Below are positions 16,205-25,056 of a stretch of 46,054 nt of DNA, one piece after another. This stretch comes from Prevotellaceae bacterium (GTDB lineage Bacteria > Bacteroidota > Bacteroidia > Bacteroidales > Bacteroidaceae). The stretch spans positions 1 to 46,054 of the forward strand of contig JABZLB010000023.1 in NCBI GenBank assembly GCA_015256945.1, written 5' to 3'. Position 1 is the stretch's first letter. Each line of letters begins with the position of its first letter. Made by a program: the position numbers and the translations under genes. The notes beneath the pieces are model-generated. The model had not been told where the DNA came from and did no database searches. It worked only from the letters and a program-made list of their open reading frames with translations.

Positions 16205-17878
16205 ATGCTTAAGCAACTTTACATAAAAAATTTCACGCTCATTGATGAGTTGGATATAGCATTTCAACCCGGTTTCTCCGTAATTACGGGTGAAACTGGT
16301 GCCGGGAAAAGTATCATTCTCGGGGCATTGCATCTGTTATTAGGCGCAAGGGCCGATTCAAAACAAATAAAAAGCGGAAGTCCTAAATGTGTTATTGAAG
16401 CCCACTTCGACCTGTCGCACTATAACTTACAAGACTTTTTTGAGCAGGAAAACATCGACTATGATACCAGCGACTGCATTATCAGGCGTGAAGTAAATGC
16501 AAATGGCAAAAGCCGCGCATTTATAAACGACACGCCAGTGTCCCTGAACTCTATACGTGACCTGGGTGAACAGCTGATCGATATTCACAGTCAGCATCAG
16601 AATTTATTGCTACAAAAGGAAGATTTTCAGCTGAATGTAATTGATATTATTGCCGACAATGCCAAACTTCGTAAAAGTTATTTGCAGGCTTACAATGAAT
16701 ATTGCACAGCTGCCAAACGCTATAATGACTTTCAGGAGGCTTGTCAGAAAAGCAAAGAAAACGAGGATTTCCTTCGCTTTCAATTCTCAGAGCTTGATAA
16801 TGCCAGACTTGTTGCTGGTGAAGATGAAGAATTAGAACAGCAATCACACACGTTAAGCCACGTTGAAGACATCAAAAGTGCACTCTTTGAAGCTTCATCA
16901 GCCTTGTCGTCAGAAGCAGGCGGATGTGTTGAAAAGACTAAAACGGCATCAGAACGGCTTCACACTATTGCTGAGTTTTTTCCTGAAATTACAGATGTTG
17001 ACGAGCGTCTTGCATCAACTTACATTGAGTTAAAGGACATTGCCCAAGAAATAGAACGTAAACTTGACGATGTTGATTTTGACCCTCTTCAGCTTGATAA
17101 AATCAACTCGCGTCTTGATTTGATTTATGCCCTTGAGCAAAAGTATCACGTTTCATCGGTAAACGAGCTGATAAAAGAGTTTGAACGTATTCGGCATGAG
17201 CTTGAAAATATTGACGGAGGAGACGAACAATTAGAGCAGCTTAAACAGGACATGCAGAAGAAATATAATGTTGTGCTGGAGCTTGCCCGCAAACTAAGTG
17301 ACGTTAGAAAGAAAGCTGCACTAAAGGTTGAGGACGGTTTGAAGAAACGATTAGTACCTTTAGGCATTCCCAATGTAAGATTTTCGGTACAGTTTTCTGA
17401 CCGCGATTGCTCATCCTCAGGTATTGACAAGGTATCGTTTCTGTTCAGTGCCAACAGCAGTACAGCCTTGCAACCCGTATCACAAGTGGCATCGGGAGGT
17501 GAGATTGCGCGCGTAATGCTGTCGCTAAAAGCCATGATAAGCGGTGCTGTTAAGCTACCTACCATCATCTTTGACGAAATAGACACGGGTGTAAGTGGAC
17601 GTGTAGCCGAGAAGATGGCACAGATTATGAAAGAGATGGGCGATAATCATCGTCAGGTAATATCCATTACTCACCTGCCCCAGATAGCAGCAATGGGAGC
17701 TGTACACTATAAGGTAAGCAAGGAAGAAACACCACAAGGCACTATCAGCCACATGCAAATGCTAACGCCACAAGAGCGAATAGAAGAAATAGCCCAGATG
17801 TTAAGTGGAAGTGATATTTCAGATGCTGCTATTGCTAATGCCAAAACATTGCTCAAAAACTCTGCAATAAAAGTATAA
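16205..17878 (+). CDS. recN: DNA repair protein RecN
   Basis: RecN is an SMC-like ATPase that helps repair DNA double-strand breaks. The 557-aa length is typical. The N-terminal ATPase half carries Walker A GETGAGKSIILGAL (about residue 29). Two coiled-coil arms (about 160-360) flank the QFSELDNARL motif. The C-terminal half has the ABC signature VASGGEIARVMLSLKA, Walker B IIFDEIDTGVSG and ITHLPQIAAMG. It starts 7 nt after the PorD-like gene, so it is likely in the dnaN-led operon. The next gene begins after 53 nt. Confidence 0.95.
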   Translation: MLKQLYIKNFTLIDELDIAFQPGFSVITGETGAGKSIILGALHLLLGARADSKQIKSGSPKCVIEAHFDLSHYNLQDFFEQENIDYDTSDCIIRREVNANGKSRAFINDTPVSLNSIRDLGEQLIDIHSQHQNLLLQKEDFQLNVIDIIADNAKLRKSYLQAYNEYCTAAKRYNDFQEACQKSKENEDFLRFQFSELDNARLVAGEDEELEQQSHTLSHVEDIKSALFEASSALSSEAGGCVEKTKTASERLHTIAEFFPEITDVDERLASTYIELKDIAQEIERKLDDVDFDPLQLDKINSRLDLIYALEQKYHVSSVNELIKEFERIRHELENIDGGDEQLEQLKQDMQKKYNVVLELARKLSDVRKKAALKVEDGLKKRLVPLGIPNVRFSVQFSDRDCSSSGIDKVSFLFSANSSTALQPVSQVASGGEIARVMLSLKAMISGAVKLPTIIFDEIDTGVSGRVAEKMAQIMKEMGDNHRQVISITHLPQIAAMGAVHYKVSKEETPQGTISHMQMLTPQERIEEIAQMLSGSDISDAAIANAKTLLKNSAIKV

Positions 17879-17931
17879 ACCATTACCTTTATAACAAAAA
17901 AGAACAAACCGTAAACATATAAAATCTTGAA

Positions 17932-19608
17932 ATGAAAAAAATAATTCTTATTCCTATACTGCTACTGGTTTACATTATGAGTGTAATGCCGGCAGCAGCA
18001 CAGTCTCCGCAGGTAAAGAAAGTTGCTCAAAGCGTTTTCGCCCTTACGACGTTCAATGATGATGGTTCTATCCACTCCACTACACATGGAGTGTTTTGTG
18101 GTAACAATGGTGAAGCCATTGCTATGTGGCATCCTTTTGTTGGCGCCAGACGCGCTGTGATTATAGATGCCAAAGGAAAGCAATATGATGTAGACGCTAT
18201 GCTGGGAGCATCTGAGCTTTACGATATTTGTCAATTCCGTGTAAAAGGCATCACAAATGCACCATCGCTCCAGTTGACAAGCGCAGATGCCGCAGCACAA
18301 AATATTTATTCGGTAGGATATGATCTAAAAAAAGCCGATATAAAAAAGCTGTCACCAGTGCGTGTTGAAAAGTTTATGACCACAAATAACTATTATGTTT
18401 TCAACGATGTTGACGTATCTGCATCCATGCTTGGCTGCCCCATTGTCAATGAATCAGGTCAGTTGCTGGGCATCATGCAGCGCCCTGAAGCCGGCGGTGA
18501 GGCTTTTTCGGCCGATGCGCGGTTATGTAAAACCTTTAAGCTAAACGGCTTATCCATCAACGATCCCACATTACATTCAACAGGTATACGTACCGACTTA
18601 CCCCAGGATGAAGAACAAGCTTCTATTATGCTCATGGTAGCAGAGAGTCAAAATGATAGTATAAGGTACGAGAACTACCTGCAAGACTTTCTCCATCGTT
18701 TCCCTACTTCAACTGAAGGATATAATGCACGCGCTACCCAATTCCTGAAAAGCCGCCAGTTATCCAAAGCCGATGAAATGCTTCAGCAGGAAGTAAAGCA
18801 TGCTACTAAGAAAGATGTGGCTTACAGTAACTATGCAACAATGGTTTATCAGGCCTCTGTTTACAAACTCGATTCGACCTATACAAAATGGAATCTGAAC
18901 AAAGCACTCGAACTTTCTGAGCAGGCAGAGAAGATTAATCCGCTGCCCATGTACAAGCATCAGCAGGCACAAATTGTGTATGCACAAGGTAATTATCAGA
19001 AAGCTTTGGACATGTTTACTGCATTACAGGCAACCGACCTGGGTAAAAATGGAGAAGTTTATTACGAAGCAGCACAATGTAAGATGCAACTCAAGGCATC
19101 TCATGCTGATATTATGCAGCTCATGGATAAGGCTGTAAGCGTGCAAAGCGGAATGCCTTCTGCCCCGTATGTTCTGGCTCGTGGGCGTATGTACGATGCA
19201 AATAAGGAATACCGCAAGGCCTTCTATGATTATCAGACCTACGATTCACTGATAAATAACAATGGAAGTGACGAGTTCTATTACATCAAATATCAATGCG
19301 AAACGAAGATAAGGCAATACAAACTGGCTCTTAATGACATTGCACACGCTATTGTCCTGAATCGTAATGAACCAACCTACTACGCTGAAATGGCAAGCCT
19401 TCAGTTGCGTGTAAACCAGATTGATGACGCAATAAAGACCTGTGATGCTGCCTTACAGATAGCCCCTGGCTATGCTGACCTTTATATTATTAAAGGTATT
19501 GCCCTCTGCGAAAGCAAGAAAAAAGAAGAAGGAATAGCTACATTACAGAAAGCACAAGAGCTTAACGACCCTCGTGCTGAAGGCCTTATCAAAAAATATT
19601 CAAAGTAA
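17932..19608 (+). CDS. Secreted TPR protein with an inactive HtrA-like domain
   Basis: The 558-aa protein has a signal peptide (about residues 1-23, cut near AAAQ). A trypsin/HtrA-like domain follows (about 30-195), then a long TPR solenoid (about 225-555). Its His and Asp align with HtrA (H67 in MWHPF, D98 in ELYDICQF). The serine position, aligned without gaps to the HtrA serine loop (DVSASMLGCPIVN), is L167, and the oxyanion glycines are also changed. So it is probably a binding or scaffold protein rather than a protease. It may belong to the recN transcript (53-nt gap). The last 55 codons recur as a damaged copy 0.8 kb downstream. Confidence 0.8.
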   Translation: MKKIILIPILLLVYIMSVMPAAAQSPQVKKVAQSVFALTTFNDDGSIHSTTHGVFCGNNGEAIAMWHPFVGARRAVIIDAKGKQYDVDAMLGASELYDICQFRVKGITNAPSLQLTSADAAAQNIYSVGYDLKKADIKKLSPVRVEKFMTTNNYYVFNDVDVSASMLGCPIVNESGQLLGIMQRPEAGGEAFSADARLCKTFKLNGLSINDPTLHSTGIRTDLPQDEEQASIMLMVAESQNDSIRYENYLQDFLHRFPTSTEGYNARATQFLKSRQLSKADEMLQQEVKHATKKDVAYSNYATMVYQASVYKLDSTYTKWNLNKALELSEQAEKINPLPMYKHQQAQIVYAQGNYQKALDMFTALQATDLGKNGEVYYEAAQCKMQLKASHADIMQLMDKAVSVQSGMPSAPYVLARGRMYDANKEYRKAFYDYQTYDSLINNNGSDEFYYIKYQCETKIRQYKLALNDIAHAIVLNRNEPTYYAEMASLQLRVNQIDDAIKTCDAALQIAPGYADLYIIKGIALCESKKKEEGIATLQKAQELNDPRAEGLIKKYSK

Positions 19609-19902
19609 ATGGGATAGGATAAGAATCAAGAAACATCAATATTCCTTTAATAATACCATTCTATTAAATATGTTGCTTATTCTTGTTAAGCGTGAACATA
19701 TCGTGAAATAGAATATGTTTCTTTATTTTAATTTTCTTCTACTCGTCCCACTAAAAAGGATTATTAACTTGCACCAAAGAAGACATGCTGATTATTTTAA
19801 ACTTATGAAAGAGCCATTATTTTATTTTTTGTAAGTAGAGCCGTGTTGGGTATGTCAAGTTGTGTAAACAATTTATAAAAGACTTCATCTAATATTCTTT
19901 AA

Positions 19903-20121
19903 ATGAAAACAGAATTACAAAATAACAAACAGAAAAAAACAAAAATAATATTCTACTATACCGTTTATGTCATTGTATTATTTTTGTGCTTCTCACTCAT
20001 TGATTTCCTAAGGGGTGGAAGCTTCGATTGGCTGGATAATTCCCTAAAAACATTAGGAACACTTATCGTACTTGCGATGTGCAATGGCTTATGGAAAATC
20101 TACAACAAAATTAATTCTTAG
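19903..20121 (+). CDS. Small two-helix membrane protein, unknown
   Basis: A 72-aa frame in an AT-rich stretch between the TPR gene and its broken copy. It has a basic N-terminus (NNKQKKTKI), a hydrophobic segment at about residues 16-36 and a second one at about 50-64. I do not recognise the family. Coding is plausible given the membrane-protein pattern and positive-inside layout, but no strong promoter or ribosome site is seen. The 294 bp before it (19609-19902) show nothing beyond the 3' region shared with the duplicate. Confidence 0.45.
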   Translation: MKTELQNNKQKKTKIIFYYTVYVIVLFLCFSLIDFLRGGSFDWLDNSLKTLGTLIVLAMCNGLWKIYNKINS

Positions 20122-20235
20122 CATCCGTCTTTCCAAGGAAACAGTAAATAAAAAGAAAGATGTGCTAAAACTAAAATAAGACAACTCAGAGTTACTATTT
20201 ATAACTTAAAAATAAAAGATCCAAATCAAACTTAT

Positions 20236-20415
20236 AATGCGGACATGCAGGTAGCTCCCAACTACGCTGACCTTTATATTATTAAAGGTATTGCCCTCTG
20301 TGAAAGCAAGAAAAAAGAAGAAGGAATAGTCACATTACAGAAAGCACAAGAGCTGAACGACCCTCGTGCTGAAGGCCTTATCAAAAAAATATTCAAAGTA
20401 AATGGGATAGGATGA
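20236..20415 (+). pseudogene. Damaged duplicate of the 3' end of the TPR gene
   Basis: Positions 20236 onward repeat 19444 onward, first at a constant offset of 792 and then, after one inserted A in the run near 20383-20389, of 793. The encoded peptide keeps NYADLYIIKGIALCESKKK and the following TLQKAQELNDPRAEGLIKK, with some synonymous and a few replacement changes. The inserted A shifts the last codons and moves the stop to 20413-20415. Similarity continues about 55 nt past the original stop. No start region or earlier repeats remain, so this is a fragment. Confidence 0.85.
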
Positions 20416-20471
20416 ATAACAAGAAACATCAACATTTCTTTGATAATACCATTCTGAATTTGCTATAAAGA

Positions 20472-20499
20472 TTACCCTCACAGCATGCTGTGAGGGTAA
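20472..20499. terminator. Perfect 28-bp palindrome, bidirectional terminator candidate
   Basis: Two 14-nt arms (20472-20485 and 20486-20499) pair perfectly without a spacer. A T-rich tract follows on the plus strand. It separates plus-strand genes from the convergent small gene ending at 20505, as expected of a shared terminator. Confidence 0.75.
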
Positions 20500-20504
20500 T
20501 TTTG

Positions 20505-20753
20505 TTATATGCCGTTATTGCCTTTACGGCTCTTCAGATAAATAAAAAAGAACAGCAATGCACTGACAATAAACCATATCATATTCAGGACTACTCCAAT
20601 ATCGAACACCTGATAAATGGTATCAACAATAGTATCATTATCGATTGTTTCTACTTCATACTTAATGGTAACGTACGAATTGAGAATTAAGACAAAATAA
20701 GCTGAAAGCCAAAGAACAGCCAATACAGAATAAAATACCAATAACTTTTTCAT
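20505..20753 (-). CDS. Small two-helix membrane protein, unknown
   Basis: An 82-aa protein with two hydrophobic segments (about residues 4-26 and 52-72). They flank a short polar, acid-rich middle (YEVETIDNDTIVDT) and are followed by a basic C-terminus (KSRKGNN). I do not recognise the family. It ends right at a strong palindrome that could serve as its terminator, and the start MKKLL is preceded by AT-rich sequence. The 145 bp upstream to the HU-LysM gene hold no clear promoter. It could be a stand-alone gene of the accessory patch that also holds the duplicate fragment. Confidence 0.55.
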   Translation of the reverse strand: MKKLLVFYSVLAVLWLSAYFVLILNSYVTIKYEVETIDNDTIVDTIYQVFDIGVVLNMIWFIVSALLFFFIYLKSRKGNNGI

Positions 20754-20898
20754 CAGCTACTACCATTTAAAATATTATACAAGGCATATACTGGTATAAA
20801 GTATAACAGAAAACGGCTGCTCCAAAGAAAAAGAAAGATACAAACCGCTTCATCTTATACAGGGAACACCTTCTATTATAGCAATGTTCTAAAACACA

Positions 20899-22314
20899 CT
20901 ACCGTTTATTATGCTTCTTTTTCTTCAACTCAAGTTTGGGAATATTTAGCTTATCGCCTGCTTTAAATTCTGTTTTGCCGTTATTAACAGCCTCAACATA
21001 GCACTCCATTCCATCACCAAGATGAGATCGGCTCACGCTCGCAAGCGTTTGTCCATTACGCAATGTCAGCGTTTTGTCGATGCCAACAATACGGTATGCT
21101 CCAGTGCGTATGCGTGCGTCACGATTATATTCAGCATCTTTGGTGGCCGATTGTCGTTCTGTTTTAATTTTATCAGCTCTACTCTCTACATTATTATTCT
21201 CCTTATAATGAGGCTGCAAGTTTTCTTCTTTATCTTTTATTTTCTGATCCGGAGCTTCCTGAGATGATTTCAATACCCTTTGAACCTTGTTAGTTGCTGT
21301 TGTTAAATGCTCTATCTTCGTAGTTGTAGAATCAACAGAATGTGATGTAACTGACTGGCGTACAGCATGCGGTTTAGTTGATTGTACCATTTGAGCCTCC
21401 AGATGTTCAATACGATTGTCGCGCAGTTGCAGCTCTCTAAGAAAATAATATATTCCTCCTCCAAAAGCAAGCAACAACATAACAGCTACAACTATCAATC
21501 CTCGAACCACCCCCCGTTGCCTGTGAAAAGCGGCTTCCAGCATACTGTTTGTCTGATCATTTTTCTCAACCTCCGAAACATTATCACTTATACACGTAGG
21601 AGAAGTCGTAGAAGACGATGAATCATCATCTACTTTCAACTCTTTATCATCAATAAGAACAGACATCCTTTCCGATACAGTTTCCCCCACCTTCTGCTCT
21701 TCAGATACACACTCTGAAACAGGAATGACAGTAGATTCAGTTATTGGAGAAGATTTAGTATTCTCCTTTTTATCAGTTTGTACAACAGCAGGGATAGGAG
21801 ATTCTTGTATTTTTACGCTTGCATCAACAGATTCGTCCCCAGCCTTTGCAGAATCAATGGTGATGGTTTCTTCTGTATGAGATGCTGAAACAGATTCACT
21901 CTCAGGTAATATGGCATCGTTACTTTGAAGAACTTCAGAAACAAATGCTTCTGAATCTTCAGAAAATTTACGATCAATTTCCGTAAAATCTACATCATCA
22001 TTCAACACAACCGTCTCGAATTGTGCAAAAGGCCGATTTACCTCATCACGCAAAGAAGTATCAGGAACAAAGCTAATTTTATCGCGGCCTTCTATGATAA
22101 TAGGGTCACCAGTGTTGACATCGACGCTCTTTCGGGCTGCAACACTGGTAACCTTAAAGGTACCTAACCCTTTTATTTTTACCTGCTTATCATTGTGCAG
22201 GCCTGCCATGAGCACCTGAAACATTTCAGATACGAACTGCTCGGCAGCATTCCGGGTTAACCCAAATTTCTCTATTAAAACCTGAGATAGCTCTTTATTA
22301 CCAACCTTTCCCAT
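20899..22314 (-). CDS. HU-domain protein with membrane helix and LysM domain
   Basis: The 471-aa protein joins three parts. An HU/IHF-type DNA-binding domain occupies about residues 1-90 (VKIKGLGTFKVTSVAARKS is the HU beta-arm region). A long acidic, Ser/Thr-rich linker leads to a single transmembrane helix (about 272-291). A second polar linker leads to a C-terminal LysM-like domain (about 411-460, with LRNGQTLASVSRSHLGDG), then a lysine-rich tail. If the helix spans the inner membrane with the HU part inside, the LysM part could bind peptidoglycan in the periplasm. That would tie DNA to the wall. The architecture is seen directly; the role is inference. It starts 7 nt after a plain HU gene, in the ftsY-rimO-HU operon. 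Confidence 0.85.
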   Translation of the reverse strand: MGKVGNKELSQVLIEKFGLTRNAAEQFVSEMFQVLMAGLHNDKQVKIKGLGTFKVTSVAARKSVDVNTGDPIIIEGRDKISFVPDTSLRDEVNRPFAQFETVVLNDDVDFTEIDRKFSEDSEAFVSEVLQSNDAILPESESVSASHTEETITIDSAKAGDESVDASVKIQESPIPAVVQTDKKENTKSSPITESTVIPVSECVSEEQKVGETVSERMSVLIDDKELKVDDDSSSSTTSPTCISDNVSEVEKNDQTNSMLEAAFHRQRGVVRGLIVVAVMLLLAFGGGIYYFLRELQLRDNRIEHLEAQMVQSTKPHAVRQSVTSHSVDSTTTKIEHLTTATNKVQRVLKSSQEAPDQKIKDKEENLQPHYKENNNVESRADKIKTERQSATKDAEYNRDARIRTGAYRIVGIDKTLTLRNGQTLASVSRSHLGDGMECYVEAVNNGKTEFKAGDKLNIPKLELKKKKHNKR

Positions 22315-22321
22315 TTCACTT

Positions 22322-22615
22322 TCAGATATTATCGTCGTCGGTGCGCTTCAAATTCTCTTTAATAGCTGTTACTGGCTTAAAGCTTAATACCAGTTTTGGA
22401 GGCACAAGCATACGCTGTTGCGTTGATGGGTTTACAACAATACGCTCTAACCGCTTTTTAACTTCAAATGTTCCGAAATTAGATAACTGCACGCTCTCCC
22501 CATCTTCAAAGTGAAGCCCCATCGCTTCAATAATAGTTCGAACCATCTTCTGCGTGTCAGCTTGCGTATAGCCAGCCTGATCAGCTAATACCGATATGTA
22601 ATCCTTATTATTCAT
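22322..22615 (-). CDS. HU-family DNA-binding protein
   Basis: A 97-aa HU/IHF-family protein, expected to bind and bend DNA as a dimer. It has the helical N-terminal half (DYISVLADQAGYTQADTQKMVRTIIEAM), the turn ESVQLSNFGTFEVKKRLERIV and the arm sequence NPSTQQRMLVPPKLVLSFKP. The NPSTQQ segment corresponds to the DNA-intercalating arm tip, where HU and IHF carry a conserved proline. Its start overlaps the rimO stop by 4 nt, and the HU-LysM gene follows after 7 nt. So two HU-fold proteins are made from adjacent, coupled genes, and they could form mixed dimers. Confidence 0.9.
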   Translation of the reverse strand: MNNKDYISVLADQAGYTQADTQKMVRTIIEAMGLHFEDGESVQLSNFGTFEVKKRLERIVVNPSTQQRMLVPPKLVLSFKPVTAIKENLKRTDDDNI

Positions 22616-23961
22616 AATACAGTTCCATAAAGGTCAAATTCATCGCTATCAATGATGCGAACTTGATAAAATACTCCTATTCGAAGCTTACGTTCATCGG
22701 CATGAATAAGCACTTCTGGATCAACTTCTGGTGAGCAAGCCTCTGTTCGACCAATATAATAATCGCCTTCTTTCCGGTCAATAATAACGGTAAGTGTTTG
22801 TCCAACCTTAGCTGCTTCGACAGCAGCGCTAATTCCTTCTTGCACTGCCATTAGTTCATCAAGACGGCTTTGTTTCACATCGGCAGGTATATCATCAGTA
22901 TAGTGTATCGCTGAATAGGTACCTTCTTCCTCTGAATAAGCAAAGGCTCCCATACGTTCAAAACGTGCTTCGCGAACAAAATCAACAAGTTCACGAAAAT
23001 CTTCCTCCGTTTCACCTGGAAAACCTACCATCAAAGTAGTACGAATAGTAATGCCTGGAACACGCTCACGTATAGTTTTAATTAATGCAAGAGTTTCTGC
23101 TTTCGTCACATGACGATGCATTCGTGAGAGCATATGGTCGGAGATGTGCTGCAATGCAATGTCCAAATAATTACATACATTGGATTTTTCACGCATGACA
23201 TCGAGAAGTTCCAGGGGAAAATTATTTGGATAAGCATAATGAAGGCGAATCCATTTTACCCCTTCAATATCAGCCATTTTACGGATAAGATCGGCTATTT
23301 TAATTTCACCATAGAGATCAAGGCCATAATAAGTTAGTTCCTGTTCAATGATTTGGAACTCTTTTACACCCTGTGCAACCAGTTCGCGTACTTCCTGAAG
23401 AATATTATCAATTGGCCTACTAATGTGTTTACCTGTAATCAGAGGTATTGCACAATAAGCACAATGACGGTCACATCCTTCTGCAATCTTTATATAAGCA
23501 TAGTGTGAAGGTGTTGTCAATATACGTTGGCTATTGGCATTTGTACGACGTGCTGTAAATGACTCTGCCTGCTCTATATCGCCTTTATCATCAGGCTTTG
23601 CAGGCCCAATATCCTCTATTAGCTGACGGAAATTGAACTTTCCATAAAACTTATCAACTTCAGGTATTGAATCTTCTAACTCTTTTTGATAACGTTGTGA
23701 CAGACAGCCCATCACATAAAGTTGTTTGATGCGCCCTTCTTTTTTGGCATGAACGAACTGCAGAATTGTATTTATGCTCTCCTCTTTCGCAGTTTCAATA
23801 AAACCACAAGTATTAATTACAGCTATCTCTCCATTAGGATGTTTCGAATCGTGGATGCAATGATAGCCTATATTTTCGAACTTTTGCATGAGTTGCTCAG
23901 AGTCGACAAGATTCTTTGAGCACCCCATCGTTATAAAATCAATTTGGTTTTTCTTCATCAA
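22612..23961 (-). CDS. rimO: Ribosomal protein S12 methylthiotransferase RimO
   Basis: RimO is a radical SAM enzyme that methylthiolates a conserved aspartate of ribosomal protein S12. The 449-aa protein has the three-domain order of the family. The N-terminal UPF0004 domain supplies cysteines in GCSKNLVDSEQ, NTCGFIETAKEES and VMGCLSQRY. The radical SAM domain has the CxxxCxxC motif in AEGCDRHCAYCAIP. The C-terminal TRAM domain begins near GQTLTVIIDRKEGDYYIGR. RimO rather than MiaB is supported by the GCSKN motif. It starts directly after the ftsY stop (adjacent bases) and overlaps the HU gene by 4 nt. Confidence 0.95.
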   Translation of the reverse strand: MMKKNQIDFITMGCSKNLVDSEQLMQKFENIGYHCIHDSKHPNGEIAVINTCGFIETAKEESINTILQFVHAKKEGRIKQLYVMGCLSQRYQKELEDSIPEVDKFYGKFNFRQLIEDIGPAKPDDKGDIEQAESFTARRTNANSQRILTTPSHYAYIKIAEGCDRHCAYCAIPLITGKHISRPIDNILQEVRELVAQGVKEFQIIEQELTYYGLDLYGEIKIADLIRKMADIEGVKWIRLHYAYPNNFPLELLDVMREKSNVCNYLDIALQHISDHMLSRMHRHVTKAETLALIKTIRERVPGITIRTTLMVGFPGETEEDFRELVDFVREARFERMGAFAYSEEEGTYSAIHYTDDIPADVKQSRLDELMAVQEGISAAVEAAKVGQTLTVIIDRKEGDYYIGRTEACSPEVDPEVLIHADERKLRIGVFYQVRIIDSDEFDLYGTVL

Positions 23962-24909
23962 TTAAAATAATGAATCGACATATTCTTTCTTATTGAAAAG
24001 CTGTAAATCTTCTATTTTCTCCCCTAATCCGATATACTTTACAGGTACTTTTAACTGGTCGGAGATACCAATAACGACACCACCTTTGGCAGTCCCGTCA
24101 AGTTTAGTAATAGCTAATGATGTAATTTGTGTTACAGAAGAGAACTGTTTGGCCTGTTCAAAGGCATTTTGACCTGTACTCCCGTCCAAAACGAGCAGAA
24201 CTTCATCAGGGGCAGTAGGAACAATTCTTTTCATCACATCTTTAATCTTTTTCAGCTCGTTCATCAAGCCTACCTTATTATGAAGGCGTCCTGCCGTATC
24301 AATAAGAACAACATCTGCACCATTGGCTTTTGCACTCTGCAACGTATCAAATGCTACACTTGCAGGATCGGATCCCATTTGTTGTTTAATAACAGGAACA
24401 CCAACACGATCGCCCCATATCTGAATTTGCTCAACAGCCGCTGCGCGAAAGGTATCAGCCGCGCCTAAATAAACCTTTTTACCAGCCTGTTTAAACTGAT
24501 AAGCTAACTTTCCAATTGTTGTAGTTTTACCTACCCCATTAACGCCAACGACAAGAATTACGTAAGGTAAATGGTCTGTGGGTAATTCCCAGTTCGAATT
24601 ATCTCCATTATTATTCTCAGAAAGAAGATTACCGATTTCCTCTTTAAGGATAATATTAAGCTCATTAGTAGATACATATTTATCACGTGCAACACGTTCC
24701 TCAATACGATGAATAATCTTTAGTGTGCTTTCTACTCCTACATCTGATGTAATAAGCACCTCTTCCAGATTATCCAACACATCATCATCAACCGTAGACT
24801 TACCGGCAATTGCACGCGACAGCTTTGTAAATACACTTTGTTTAGTTTGTTCAAGGCCCTGATCAAGAGTTTCTTTTTTCTTCTTACTAAATAATCCAAA
24901 TATACCCAT
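23962..24909 (-). CDS. ftsY: Signal recognition particle receptor FtsY
   Basis: FtsY is the SRP receptor GTPase that docks nascent-chain complexes at the inner membrane. The 315-aa protein has the NG domain only, with a short N-terminal extension, as in many non-proteobacteria. GTPase motifs are GVNGVGKTTTIGKLA (P-loop), DTFRAAAVEQ, LIDTAGR and TKLDGTAKGG. The C-terminal GLGEKIEDL segment is also typical. It is the first gene of an ftsY-rimO-HU-HU/LysM operon, with a promoter at 24936-24966. Confidence 0.95.
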   Translation of the reverse strand: MGIFGLFSKKKKETLDQGLEQTKQSVFTKLSRAIAGKSTVDDDVLDNLEEVLITSDVGVESTLKIIHRIEERVARDKYVSTNELNIILKEEIGNLLSENNNGDNSNWELPTDHLPYVILVVGVNGVGKTTTIGKLAYQFKQAGKKVYLGAADTFRAAAVEQIQIWGDRVGVPVIKQQMGSDPASVAFDTLQSAKANGADVVLIDTAGRLHNKVGLMNELKKIKDVMKRIVPTAPDEVLLVLDGSTGQNAFEQAKQFSSVTQITSLAITKLDGTAKGGVVIGISDQLKVPVKYIGLGEKIEDLQLFNKKEYVDSLF

Positions 24910-24935
24910 ACAATATAATTAGCTAATCTGTTTTG

Positions 24936-24966
24936 CAAAGATACCATAATCTTACAAAACCTCAAA
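24936..24966 (-). promoter_or_regulatory. Promoter of the ftsY operon
   Basis: Minus-strand TTTG (24963-24966), a 19-nt spacer and TATCTTTG (24936-24943) match the Bacteroidetes consensus exactly. The ftsY start is 26 nt downstream. Confidence 0.7.
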
Positions 24967-24992
24967 GATATAAGTTAAATAATTTGGGCATA

Positions 24993-25027
24993 CAAAAAGA
25001 GGATAAAACCATTCGGCTTATCCTCTT
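24993..25027 (-). terminator. Terminator after the rubrerythrin gene
   Basis: Arms 24997-25006 and 25018-25027 pair perfectly over 10 bp around an 11-nt loop. A short T-run follows on the minus strand. It lies 30 nt past the rubrerythrin stop and separates it from the ftsY operon. Confidence 0.82.
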
Positions 25028-25056
25028 CTAAAATAAGTTACTCTGAAATAACTTAT

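Noticed and set aside
20490..20690. 66-codon plus-strand frame past the palindrome
   Set aside because: It is antisense to the small membrane protein gene at 20505-20753 and starts inside the terminator-like palindrome.
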